Assembly (NCBI RefSeq): GCF_014174155.1
Contig: NZ_JABEQM010000014.1
Coordinates: forward strand, 1 to 64,000
DNA from: Gluconacetobacter tumulisoli
GTDB taxonomy: Bacteria > Pseudomonadota > Alphaproteobacteria > Acetobacterales > Acetobacteraceae
Length of the DNA stretch: 64,000 bases
Direction: 5' to 3'
Under the pieces are notes generated by a model. It did not search any database. It was not told where the DNA came from and saw only the letters and a list, made by a program, of their open reading frames with translations. Position numbers and translations under genes: made by a program. Position 1 is the stretch's first letter, and the number at the start of each line of letters is the position of its first letter. Shown piece after piece: positions 1 to 11,900 of this stretch.

Positions 1-146
1 ACCATGTTCTCGCTCGCGATCAGCTCGATCCCCTCGCGCTGGCGCACAAGCTCCCCGCCGATCATCGCCGCAACATCGGGATCGCGCTCGGCAAGCGTCG
101 ATCGGAAAAAGGCGTGCAGCCCGCTCTGGCTCATCTGGTCCGGCAT
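1..146 (-). CDS. glyA: Serine hydroxymethyltransferase, N-terminal 48 codons (cut by window edge)
   Basis: The minus strand from 146 reads [18 protein letters not shown] and runs on into [10 protein letters not shown]. This is the conserved N-terminal PLP-fold segment of serine hydroxymethyltransferase, which interconverts serine and glycine using tetrahydrofolate. The frame is open to position 1, so only the first 48 codons are visible and no catalytic lysine can be checked. The ATG at 146-144 has GGAG about eight bases upstream. The gene is divergent from the permease that starts at 326, so 147-325 must hold both promoters. The identity rests on the IELIASEN motif and is strong despite the short fragment. 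Confidence 0.88.
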   Translation of the reverse strand, partial: MPDQMSQSGLHAFFRSTLAERDPDVAAMIGGELVRQREGIELIASENM

Positions 147-325
147 CGTTATATTCTCCAGTTCGTCCAACGCCGCATCCAGATCACCGGAAGATCTCCA
201 ATGGCCCTTGCACATGCGTCATTGTGATTTCGCGCATTCTAGCGTCTCCGGGTCGGCGAGACCACACAGCGATGCCTGGCCCCCCGCCCGGTTCACGAAA
301 ATTGCCCTTTCAGGAGACGCTATGC

Positions 326-2859
<2,534 letters not shown>

Positions 2860-3020
2860 CGGCATCACACGGACGTCACAAATCCTCGCCTGGGCGGCGG
2901 ATTGTAATGCAAACTTTCCGAGGTACCGTTACCATCGATGACGATGGGGTCCATAGCGACGCCGCGACCGGTCCACATCGCCATCGGCCCCAGGGGCGCT
3001 GAATCCCGTCGAGGAGGCGT

Positions 3021-3800
3021 ATGACCTATACATCGCCGCGTCGTCCGCAGCTTTTCTACACGACCGCCCCGATGCCGTGTCCGTATGTCGCGGGCCGGAT
3101 GGAACGCAAGGTCGTCACCGATATCGGCGGACCGGACGCCGAACGGCTGCATAACCGCCTGTCGCGGGCAGGTTTCCGGCGCAGCCACACCATCGCCTAT
3201 GCCCCTGTCTGCCCGTCCTGCAGCGCATGCGTTCCGATCCGCGTGCCAGTGACGCGCTTCGCGCCCGACCGGACGCAGCGGCGCACCCTGCGCCGCAACA
3301 TGATGATCGAAGGGTTCGAGGTCCCGGCCCACGCGACGACCGAACAATTCAGCCTGTTCCAGCGTTACCAGTTCGCACGCCATGCGGAAGGCGACATGGC
3401 GGCGATGAATTTCTACGATTATCGCGCGATGATCGAAGACACGCCGATCGATACGCTGATGATCGAATTCCGCACGCCCGAGGACCAGCTGATTTGCGTC
3501 AGCCTGATCGACCGGCTGGATGACGGGCTGTCGGCGGTCTACAGCTTCTTCGACCCGACCTTCGAGACCCGCTCGCTCGGCTCCTATGCGATCATGCACC
3601 TGATCGACCATACACGACGCATGGGCCTGCCTTACCTGTATCTGGGCTACTGGATCAAGGACAGCGCCAAGATGGCCTACAAGGCCCGGTTCCGCCCGGC
3701 GGAAATCCTGTTCCGGGGCGCCTGGGTGCCGCTGGATGGGCATGACGCGCGGCAGGACGGAAGCGGGATGTCCCGCTTTCCGATTTCCTTCCCCGAATAA
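3021..3800 (+). CDS. bpt: Aspartate/glutamate leucyltransferase (leucyl/arginyl-tRNA-protein transferase family)
   Basis: Bpt adds leucine from Leu-tRNA to proteins with an N-terminal Asp or Glu, marking them for the N-end-rule pathway (ClpS with ClpAP). The 259-residue protein has the N-terminal signature CPYVAGRMERKV and the cysteine motif CPSCSACVPIRVPV. Its C-terminal GNAT-like half carries YLYLGYWIKDSAKMAYKAR, the hallmark of the ATE/Bpt family. AGGAGG lies a few bases before the ATG at 3021. The gene is convergent with parC, 27 bp away. ClpX, ClpP and Lon are encoded further along, but no ClpS or ClpA is seen in this window. Confidence 0.93.
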   Translation: MTYTSPRRPQLFYTTAPMPCPYVAGRMERKVVTDIGGPDAERLHNRLSRAGFRRSHTIAYAPVCPSCSACVPIRVPVTRFAPDRTQRRTLRRNMMIEGFEVPAHATTEQFSLFQRYQFARHAEGDMAAMNFYDYRAMIEDTPIDTLMIEFRTPEDQLICVSLIDRLDDGLSAVYSFFDPTFETRSLGSYAIMHLIDHTRRMGLPYLYLGYWIKDSAKMAYKARFRPAEILFRGAWVPLDGHDARQDGSGMSRFPISFPE

Positions 3801-3827
3801 CGCTTCGACCTGGAATAACGGTTCGGA

Positions 3828-6047
3828 CTAGGCCTTCGGCCGGGGTTTGCGGGTTGCCCAGGCCGGCGCGGGCCGGCCGGCATCCGCGCGCTTGCCCAGA
3901 TACTCCCGGAAATCCGCGAATGGCCGCACCCGCGCGGGATCGGGCCAGGCGACACCGTCCGCCGACGACAGGACGCAGGCATCCTGCAGGCCGCCATCCT
4001 TGTATTTCTGCATCGCGACGCCCAGGCCGCGCGCCATTTCCGGCAACTGGTCGATGGGAAACACCAGCATCCGCCGGTTCTGCCCGATGACCACCACATG
4101 GTCCCCGTCGGCCGGCAGGCACATCCGCGCGCTCTCGGCATCCTTGAGGTTGAGAACCTGCTTGCCGGTCCGCTTTTCGGCCACCATGTCCTCGTCCCGC
4201 ACCAGAAGACCCCGTCCGGCGCTGGATACCAGCAGGTGCCGCGCGCCCTCCTGCACCGGGAAGATCGCAACGATGTCCTCGTCATTCGACAGTTCGACCA
4301 GCAGGCGGATCGGCTGCCCGTCGCCGCGCCCCCGAGGCAGGTCGGCGGCCCGGAGCGTAAAGGCCCGCCCGTCGGTCGCGAAGAAGCACAGCCGGTCGGT
4401 GGACTGGCATTCCACCGCCAGGCGGAACCCGTCGCCTTCCTTGAATTTCTGCGCCGCCGGATCGACGCTGTGCCCCTTCACGGTCTTGACCCAGCCCTTC
4501 GCGGACAGAATCAGGGTCAGGGGCTCCCGGTCCACAGCCTCGACGACCGATACGTCGATCATGCGCGGCGGATCGGCCAGTTCGCTGCGCCGCTTGCCCA
4601 GGGTACCTGCGCCGAATGCCTTGCGGATGGCCTTGAGTTCGTCGGAAATCCGTTTCCAGCGCAGGGCGTCACTGTCCAGCAGCGCCGTCAGTTCTTCCCG
4701 CTCGGCCGTCAGGGCGGCGTGTTCCTTACGGATCTCCAGCTCCTCCAGGCGACGGAGGCTGCGCAGGCGCATGTTCAGGATCGAGTCGGCCTGCAATTCG
4801 GTCAGGAAGAACGTGGCCATCAGGCTGGCCTTCGCATCGTCCTCCTCGCGGACGATGCGGATGACCTCGTCCAGGTTCAGATAGACCGCCAGGAACCCGT
4901 CCAGGATCTCCAGCCGGCGATCGACCGACTGCAGGCGATGACGGCTGCGCCGTTGCAGGACCTCGTGCCGATGGTCCAGCCATGCCTGCAGCACCTCGCG
5001 CAGGCTGCGGACGCCGGGCACCCGGTCCGCGCCCAGCACGTTCATGTTCAGGCCGAACCGGCTCTCCAACGCCGTGGCGCGGAACAGGGTCTCCATCAGC
5101 ACTTCGGGCTCCACCCCGCGCGATTTCGGCTCCAGCACCAGGCGGATGTCCGTGGTGCTCTCGTCGCGGATATCGCCCAGAAGCGGCAGCTTCTTCTGTT
5201 CCATCAGGTCCGCGATCTGTTCGATCAGCCGGGATTTCTGGACCTGGTAGGGGATTTCCGTGATCACGACCTGCCAGGTGCCGAAACGGCCCTGCTCGAC
5301 CGCCCAGCGGGCGCGGATGCGCATGCTGCCGCGACCGGTCTCGTACGCCTGCAGCAGGGTGGCGCGGTCCTCGACGATCAGGCCGCCGGTCGGAAAATCC
5401 GGTCCGGGCATCACCTGCATCAGGTCCGCGACCGATGCCTGCGGCGTGCGGATCAGCAGCATCGCCGCCGCGCAGATCTCGCCGACATTGTGGGGCGGAA
5501 TACTGGTCGCCATACCAACGGCGATCCCCGCCGCCCCGTTCGCCAGCAGGTTCGGGAAGGCCGCCGGCAGGACGACCGGTTCCTGCTCCTCGCCATCGTA
5601 GGTCGGGCGGAAATCGACCGAATCGTCGTCGATTCCCTCCAGCAGGGCCTGGGCGACGGCCGTCATCCGGGCTTCGGTATACCGCATGGCCGCCGCGTTA
5701 TCGCCGTCGATCGACCCGAAATTGCCCTGGCCCTCGACCAGCGGATAACGGACGGCAAAATCCTGCGCCAGGCGCACCAGCGCCTCGTAGACCGAGGCAT
5801 CGCCATGCGGATGGTACTTACCGATGACGTCGCCGACCACGCGGGCGCATTTCTTGAACCCCGCCGAGGGGTCCAGCCGCAATTGCCGCATCGCGTAGAT
5901 CATCCGCCGGTGCACCGGCTTCAGCCCGTCGCGCACGTCCGGCAGGGACCGCGACATGATGGTGGACATCGCATAGGCCAGATACCGCTCGCTCAAGGCG
6001 TCGGCGAGCCTGGTTTCCTCGATATGGCCGCTGGTATCCACTGACAT
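3828..6047 (-). CDS. parC: DNA topoisomerase IV subunit A
   Basis: ParC is the breakage-reunion subunit of topoisomerase IV, which decatenates daughter chromosomes with ParE. It has 739 residues. The winged-helix domain carries the catalytic tyrosine Y123 in AAMRYTEAR, and the C-terminal third is the DNA-wrapping pinwheel. The choice of ParC over GyrA rests on length and on the lack of a clear GyrA-box (QRRGGKG), so it is good but not absolute. The ATG at 6047 has GGGAGGACC just upstream, although the frame is open further. At the quinolone-contact position (E. coli Ser80) this protein has Ala84 in HPHGDASVYE. It follows recO by 112 bp. Confidence 0.92.
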   Translation of the reverse strand: MSVDTSGHIEETRLADALSERYLAYAMSTIMSRSLPDVRDGLKPVHRRMIYAMRQLRLDPSAGFKKCARVVGDVIGKYHPHGDASVYEALVRLAQDFAVRYPLVEGQGNFGSIDGDNAAAMRYTEARMTAVAQALLEGIDDDSVDFRPTYDGEEQEPVVLPAAFPNLLANGAAGIAVGMATSIPPHNVGEICAAAMLLIRTPQASVADLMQVMPGPDFPTGGLIVEDRATLLQAYETGRGSMRIRARWAVEQGRFGTWQVVITEIPYQVQKSRLIEQIADLMEQKKLPLLGDIRDESTTDIRLVLEPKSRGVEPEVLMETLFRATALESRFGLNMNVLGADRVPGVRSLREVLQAWLDHRHEVLQRRSRHRLQSVDRRLEILDGFLAVYLNLDEVIRIVREEDDAKASLMATFFLTELQADSILNMRLRSLRRLEELEIRKEHAALTAEREELTALLDSDALRWKRISDELKAIRKAFGAGTLGKRRSELADPPRMIDVSVVEAVDREPLTLILSAKGWVKTVKGHSVDPAAQKFKEGDGFRLAVECQSTDRLCFFATDGRAFTLRAADLPRGRGDGQPIRLLVELSNDEDIVAIFPVQEGARHLLVSSAGRGLLVRDEDMVAEKRTGKQVLNLKDAESARMCLPADGDHVVVIGQNRRMLVFPIDQLPEMARGLGVAMQKYKDGGLQDACVLSSADGVAWPDPARVRPFADFREYLGKRADAGRPAPAWATRKPRPKA

Positions 6048-6159
6048 GCAAGGTCCTCCCGTAGGGGGAACAGATAGAGAAAAGACCGGATTTGTCCATC
6101 GGGCGGACACGGAAAGGATCGCCGCCACGGACAATCCGGAGACGGGCCGCGCAGCCGGT

Positions 6160-6924
6160 TCAGCCGCCGCTGGCCCCCTCGCAGCCCGGCATCGCGTCCA
6201 CCAGGTCGACAAGGCGCAGCCGCGCCGGCGGCAGGGGACGATGCCGCTGGCCGAACGCGTCACGTGCCAGAAAATGCCCGGTCAGGCGCAGGCCGTCCTG
6301 CCAGTCGCGCACCGTTCCCGGGTTCGATTCGTCAAGAAACGGCGGCGGCAGGCGCAGCAGCCGGGCCTTCCAAATTCCTGCACCGGCGTCACACACCGCA
6401 CGGCCGGTGCGTGGCGATACCCAGGCCAGCCCGTCGGCCTGTCCCGTCACCGCGCAGACGGACAGATCCATCCCGTAGCCGAGGTCGGTCAACAGGCAGG
6501 CCTCCCACCGCAGCAGCGCTGCCATGCCCCCCCAGGATGCCATGTCGGGGTCGAGGCTGATCAGGCTGAGAAACCGGGTCAGAAGATGGAAAATCCGGGG
6601 ATGCGGCTCGCGTTCCGGCAGGCTGCCGTCCGCCACCGCGCAGGCCGAGGCCAGCATCGCAAGCGCCAGGGGGGCGGACAGCAGCCGCGCCGCCGACCCA
6701 TGCACCAGTTCCGCCGAGAGCGCCCCCAGCTGGTCCGCCAGGCGGCCGCGCCAGGCGGCCGAGACCAGGTTGCCCGGTTGCCACAGCGCGCGATTCGCCC
6801 GCGCCGTGCCGCCGCGCGCCAGCCCGTGGAACAGCCCGTGTTCCTCGGTCAGCAGATGGATGATCGCGCTGCTTTCGCCGTACGGGGCGGCGGAAAGCAC
6901 AAGGGCGGGTGCCTCCCATTCCAT
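6160..6924 (-). CDS. recO: DNA repair protein RecO
   Basis: RecO works with RecF and RecR to load RecA on SSB-coated single-stranded gaps. The 254-residue product begins MEWEAPALVLSAAPYGESSA, followed by ALWQPGNLVSAAWRGR. This matches the N-terminal OB fold of alphaproteobacterial RecO, and the rest is helical with a late cysteine-containing region (CDAGAG). The start at 6924 is chosen from the family N-terminus; its ribosome binding site is poor. It lies 43 bp after tsf and 112 bp before parC on the same strand, so recO and parC may share transcripts with rpsB-tsf. Confidence 0.88.
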   Translation of the reverse strand: MEWEAPALVLSAAPYGESSAIIHLLTEEHGLFHGLARGGTARANRALWQPGNLVSAAWRGRLADQLGALSAELVHGSAARLLSAPLALAMLASACAVADGSLPEREPHPRIFHLLTRFLSLISLDPDMASWGGMAALLRWEACLLTDLGYGMDLSVCAVTGQADGLAWVSPRTGRAVCDAGAGIWKARLLRLPPPFLDESNPGTVRDWQDGLRLTGHFLARDAFGQRHRPLPPARLRLVDLVDAMPGCEGASGG

Positions 6925-6967
6925 CAGGAAGGCCCCGCCCCGTTCAGACCCGCAGCCGGGACGTCGA

Positions 6968-7873
6968 TCAGACGCCGGCGGCCTTGGCGACCTCGGCCGC
7001 GAAGTCGTTTTCTTCCTTCTCGATACCTTCGCCGAGCTGGAAGCGGTCGAACGCCGCCAGCTTGGCGCCGGCCTTGTCGACGACCTTGCGGACGCGGCTT
7101 TCGCCGTCATGCACCCAGACCTGCTCCAGAAGAACGACTTCCTCATAGAACTTGCGGACGCGGCCTTCGACCATCTTCTCGATGATCGCTTCGGGCTTGC
7201 CGGAGGCACGGGCCTGCTCGACCAGGACGGCGCGCTCACGCTCCAGCAGCGCGGGGTCGACGCTGTCGATGTCCAGCGCCGCCGGACGGGTCGCGGCGAC
7301 ATGCATGCCGACCTGCCGGCCCAGCGTCAGCAGCGCCTCGTCCTCGGTCGGGGCCTCGATGGCGGCCAGGACGCCGATCTTGCCCAGGCCCGGACGAACC
7401 GCCGAATGGATGTAGCTGGCGACGACGCCCGACGGCACGCGCAGGACGCGGGCGCGGCGGATCGACATGTTCTCGCCGATGGTGGCGATCAGGTGCGTGA
7501 TCTCATCGGCGACCGTGCGGCCGCTGTCCAGCACGACGGCCTTGATCTGCTCGATGTCCTCGCCGGCCACCAGGGCGGCGCGGGCCACGGCTTCAACGAA
7601 ATTCTGGAAGCTTTCGTTACGGGCGACGAAGTCGGTCTCGGCGTTCACCTCGACCATGGCCGCCGCCTGCGGGCCGGAGGCCACGCCGATCAGCCCCTCG
7701 GCCGTCACGCGGCCGGACTTCTTCGCCGCGGCGGCCAGGCCCTTCTTGCGCAGCCAGTCGATCGCACCCTCGATCTCGCCGGCGGCCTCGTTCAGGGCCT
7801 TCTTGCAATCCATCATGCCGGCGCCGGTCTTCTCGCGAAGTTCCTTCACCAGGGCTGCGGTAATCTCCGCCAT
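6968..7873 (-). CDS. tsf: Elongation factor Ts
   Basis: EF-Ts exchanges GDP for GTP on EF-Tu during translation. The 301-residue protein has the N-terminal UBA-like segment ([17 protein letters not shown], about residues 13-29) and the family motif TDFVARNE at 80-87, where it contacts EF-Tu. The ATG at 7873 has GAGGAG eight bases upstream. A GTG three codons earlier lies too close to that ribosome binding site. It follows rpsB after 125 bp, the usual rpsB-tsf pairing, but pyrH and frr do not follow. Confidence 0.97.
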   Translation of the reverse strand: MAEITAALVKELREKTGAGMMDCKKALNEAAGEIEGAIDWLRKKGLAAAAKKSGRVTAEGLIGVASGPQAAAMVEVNAETDFVARNESFQNFVEAVARAALVAGEDIEQIKAVVLDSGRTVADEITHLIATIGENMSIRRARVLRVPSGVVASYIHSAVRPGLGKIGVLAAIEAPTEDEALLTLGRQVGMHVAATRPAALDIDSVDPALLERERAVLVEQARASGKPEAIIEKMVEGRVRKFYEEVVLLEQVWVHDGESRVRKVVDKAGAKLAAFDRFQLGEGIEKEENDFAAEVAKAAGV

Positions 7874-7897
7874 ATCAATCACTCCTCAAGGCAGGTG

Positions 7898-7987
7898 CGC
7901 GCCCTGCCATGCCGGCAGGGCGCGTCCTTGCATCTGTCAGTGTCGAACCCCGCATGCCGTCCGGATCACTCGGGACGGGCATGCGGG
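7898..7987 (-). promoter_or_regulatory. Two strong hairpins in the rpsB-tsf intergenic region
   Basis: Between rpsB and tsf there are two inverted repeats. The first has perfect 11-bp arms at 7898-7908 and 7914-7924 around a 5-base loop. The second has arms at 7949-7962 and 7973-7987 with a single bulged base. Neither is followed by a T-run on the minus strand, so they look like processing or attenuation structures rather than simple terminators. In many bacteria the rpsB-tsf gap holds a partial terminator that lowers tsf or downstream expression; that role is inferred here. Confidence 0.55.
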
Positions 7988-7998
7988 ATCCCTTGTCC

Positions 7999-8781
7999 TC
8001 AGACCGCGGGGGCGGGCTCGGCCGCGGCGGCCTCGGCCACCGTGTCGATCGGCAGTTCCTCGGCGCCGCCGAAATCCTGGCCCGACGCGCCCAGCTCGGC
8101 CGAAATGCCGTCCAGCACCGCGCCCGACACCAGTTCGCAATACAGGGCGATGGCGCGGATCGCGTCGTCATTGCCCGGGATCGGGAAGGTCACGCCGCGC
8201 GGGTCGGAATTGCTGTCCAGGATGGCCACGACCGGAATGCCCAGCTTGTTGGCTTCCTCGACCGCCAGCTTCTCCTTGTTCGTGTCGATCACGAACAGGA
8301 TGTCCGGCAGGCCGCCCATCTCCTTGATGCCGCCCAGCGAACGCTCCAGCTTTTCGCGGTTGCGGGTGATATCCAGGACTTCCTTCTTGGTCAGCCCGTG
8401 GGTATCACCGCCCAGCATGTCGTCGATCTGGCGCAGGCGCTTGATCGATCCCGTGATGGTCTTCCAGTTGGTCAGCATGCCGCCCAGCCAGCGGTGGTTG
8501 ACGTAATACTGGCCCGACCGCTTCGCCGCCTCGGCGATCTGGTCGGCGGCGGCACGCTTGGTGCCGACGAACAGCACGCGCCCGCCACCGGCGACGGTGT
8601 CGCGGATCGCCTTCAGCGCGCGGTCCAGCATCGGCACCGTCTGCTGCAGGTCGATGATGTGAACCTGGTTGCGGACACCGAACAGGAACGGCGCCATGCG
8701 CGGGTTCCAGCGGCGGGTGTGGTGTCCGAAATGAACGCCGGCCTCGAGCAGCTGGCGCATCGTGAAATCGGGCATAGCCAT
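7999..8781 (-). CDS. rpsB: 30S ribosomal protein S2
   Basis: S2 joins the small subunit late and helps to bind S1. The 260-residue protein shows the family N-terminus [20 protein letters not shown], the motif [12 protein letters not shown], and the stretch [13 protein letters not shown]. The C-terminal tail is rich in Ala and Glu. The start at 8781 is preceded by AAGGA eleven bases away. A second in-frame ATG at 8775 is possible but sits too far from it. It heads the rpsB-tsf pair, with a 182-bp leader after dnaE. Confidence 0.97.
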   Translation of the reverse strand: MAMPDFTMRQLLEAGVHFGHHTRRWNPRMAPFLFGVRNQVHIIDLQQTVPMLDRALKAIRDTVAGGGRVLFVGTKRAAADQIAEAAKRSGQYYVNHRWLGGMLTNWKTITGSIKRLRQIDDMLGGDTHGLTKKEVLDITRNREKLERSLGGIKEMGGLPDILFVIDTNKEKLAVEEANKLGIPVVAILDSNSDPRGVTFPIPGNDDAIRAIALYCELVSGAVLDGISAELGASGQDFGGAEELPIDTVAEAAAAEPAPAV

Positions 8782-8963
8782 GATCGGCCAAATCCTTGTC
8801 TTCTGGTTGGTCCTCCGTGAAGCGCCGGTCCCGTGCGGAACACCAGAGGCACTGCTTCACGTGCGAATTGCCGGCCTTGCGACCGACGGGCGTGGATATG
8901 ACGATTTTTCCCGCGCAATGCAAGCGCCGGGGGCCGAAAACCGCCCCGCGCCGGTGGCGGGCG
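8782..8963 (-). promoter_or_regulatory. rpsB leader/promoter region with a long-loop hairpin
   Basis: This 182-bp gap between dnaE and rpsB should hold the rpsB promoter. On the minus strand a TTGCAT and, 16 bases on, a TCATAT could serve as -35 and -10 boxes, but the match is weak. Closer to rpsB, 8-bp arms (8854-8861 and 8816-8823) enclose about 30 bases, ending some 35 bases before the start codon. S2 mRNA leaders bind S2 for feedback control in several lineages. Whether this one does is a guess. Confidence 0.35.
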
Positions 8964-11900
8964 CTATCTTTGCTCCACCCTGCCGACGCCCTCGACGGCG
9001 CGGATCATCTGGGCGATGCGCGGCGTCACCCGGTAGGCGCCGCTCAGGGTCACCTCGACATCGCGCGTCTCGGCCACCGACGGCAGCAGGATGATCTTCC
9101 CCCGCCCGCCTCTTTCCTCGGCCAGGATGGCGTGGATCGGGCTGATGGCATCCTCGCGGTCGAACCAGACGCGCAGTTCGGCGGCAGCGTCGGCCGCCGC
9201 CTGCTCCAGCCCGACCACATCGCTGGCCGTGATGCGTAGCGCCTCGCCGTCCAGGCGCAGGTCCGCCGTCACCAGCACGGCATTGCCGGCGGTCAGCACC
9301 TCGCGCGACCGGGACAGGACCTCGGAAAAGAACGTGACCTCGCAGCCGCCGCTGGCATCCGACAGGCGGACCCAGGCCATCTTGCTGCCGGTGCGGGTCG
9401 GGCGTTCCTTGCGGTCCACGACGCACCCCGCGATCTTCACCCGTGTCAACCCCGCCTGGGCCGCCGCCTCCAGCCCGGTGGCGCGCACGACGCCCAGGCG
9501 GCGCATCAGCGGGCCATAGGAATCCAGCGGGTGGGCCGTCAGATGGAAGCCGATGGCCTCGGCCTCCATGCCCAGGCGCTCGAATTCCGGCCAGTCGGGT
9601 ATGGAGGGCAGGCGCAGCGGCTCGGCCGCCGGGGTATCGCCGCCGCCGCCGAACAGGCCGATCTGCCCGCTGGCGGCCTCCTGCGCCTGGGCGTTCGCCC
9701 GCCGCAGGACGGTCTCGGCCGCCGCCGCAACCAGCGCGCGATTGGGCACCACGGTGTCGAATGCGCCGGCCTTGGCCAGGTTCTCGATCTGCATCTTGTT
9801 CAGCTGGCGCGGGTCCACGCGCGCCGCCAGGTCGGCCAGGTCGGTGAAGGGCCGCCCGCCACGCGCCGCGACCAGCGCCTCCATCGCCGAGAACCCGACC
9901 TTCTTGACCGCCGCCAGAGCGTAGCGGATGCCCAGCGTGCCGTCCGGACGCCGTTCGACGGTGAAATCCGGCCCCGATGCATTGATATCAGGCGGCAGCA
10001 CGGCAATGCCCAGGCGCTCGGCCTCCTGCCGCAGGGCGGCCAGCTTGTCGGTCTTTTCACGGGCCAGCGACATGCACGCCGCCAGGAAGGCCACCGGGTG
10101 GTTCGCCTTCATCCACGCCGTCTGGTACGACACCAGTGCATAGGCGGCGGCGTGCGATTTGTTGAACCCGTAATCGGCGAACTTGGCCATCAGGTCGAAC
10201 ACCTCGACCGCCTTGTCGCGATCGATGCCGCGCCCCACCGCGCCCTCGGTAAAGATCTCGCGCTGGGTGTCCATTTCCGCGCGGATCTTCTTGCCCATCG
10301 CACGGCGCAGCAAGTCGGCGCCGCCCAGGCTGTAGCCCGCCATCTTCTGGGCGATCTGCATCACCTGTTCCTGGTAGACCATGATGCCGTAGGTCTCGGA
10401 CAGGATGTCGCGGATTTCCTCGTGCGGGGGCTCCCAGGCCTCGCCATGCTTGCGGCGGCAATAATCCGGAATGTTGGCCATCGGGCCGGGGCGGTAGAGC
10501 GCCACCGCGGCGATCAGATCCTCCAGCCGCGTCGGGCGCATCTGCTTCAGGACGTCGCGCATGCCCGCGCCTTCAAACTGGAACACGCCGCCGGTGTCGC
10601 CGCGGGCCAGCATCTCGTACGTCAGGGGATCATCCAGCGGCAGCATCGACAGGTCGACCGTCACGTCCAGCCCCTTCAGGAACTGGACCGCCCGTTGCAG
10701 GATCGTCAGCGTCGTCAGGCCCAGGAAGTCGAACTTCACCAGGCCCGCCTGCTCGACGAACTTCATGTTGTACTGGGTGACCAGCATGTCGCTCTTGGGA
10801 TCGCGATAGAGCGGGACCAGTTCCACCAGCTTCCGGTCGCCGATCACCACGCCGGCGGCATGGGTGCTGGCGTGGCGGTACAGACCTTCCAGCTGCAGGC
10901 CGATTTCCATCAGCCGGCGCAACGCCTCGTCGGTGTCGCGCATTTCCTGCAGGCGCGGCTCGCCGTCGATCGCCTGCTTCAGCGTCACCGGCTTGGCCGG
11001 GTTGTTGGGGATCAGCTCCGCGACCTTGTTGACCATGCCGAACGGCAGGCCCAGCACGCGGCCGACGTCGCGCACGGCGGCGCGGGCCTGCAATTTTCCG
11101 AAGGTGATGATCTGCGCTACCCGGTCCGGGCCATATTCGCCCCGGACATAGCGGATCACCTCGTCCCGGCGGTCCTGGCAGAAGTCGATATCGAAATCGG
11201 GCATCGACACGCGTTCGGGGTTCAGAAACCGCTCGAACAGCAGGTTGAAGGGAATCGGGTCGATATCGGTAATCGTCAGCGCCCACGCCGCCAGCGATCC
11301 GGCCCCCGATCCGCGGCCCGGCCCCACGGGGATATCATGCGCCTTCGCCCATTGGATGAAGTCGGCAACGATCATGAAATAACCGGGGAAACCCATCTTC
11401 GCGATGATATCCAGCTCGAACGTCAGGCGGTCCTGATAGAGCCGCCGGGTGTCGTCATCCGGGTTCAGCCGCTGCAATCGCTGATCAAGTCCCGCGATCG
11501 CCATGGCGCGCAGGGTCTGTTCCTCGGTCGAACCGGGTTCCACCTTGGGGCAGACCGGCAGCAGGGGCTTGCGTGTTTCCACCCGGACGGCGCATCGCCG
11601 GGCGATGGCCAGCGTATTGTCGCAGGCCTCCGGCAGATCGGCGAACAGCGCGCGCATTGCCTCGGGCGGCTTGAACCAGTGTTCGGGCGTCACCCGCCAG
11701 CGGTCGCGCTCGGCCATCGTGCGGCCCTGCGCGATGCACAGCAGGGCGTCATGCGCCTCGTACATATCGGGCCGGGGGAAGAAACATTCGTTGGTGGCGA
11801 CCAGCGGCAGGCCCCGCCGGTCGGCCAGCGCGATCATCCCCGGTTCCACCGCGCGCTCGACCGGCAGCCCGTGGCGGTGCAGTTCCACCACCAGCCGGTC

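Noticed and set aside
4098-6044. A 648-codon plus-strand frame opposite parC
   Set aside because: It is an antisense shadow with no motif, and parC motifs are certain on the other strand.
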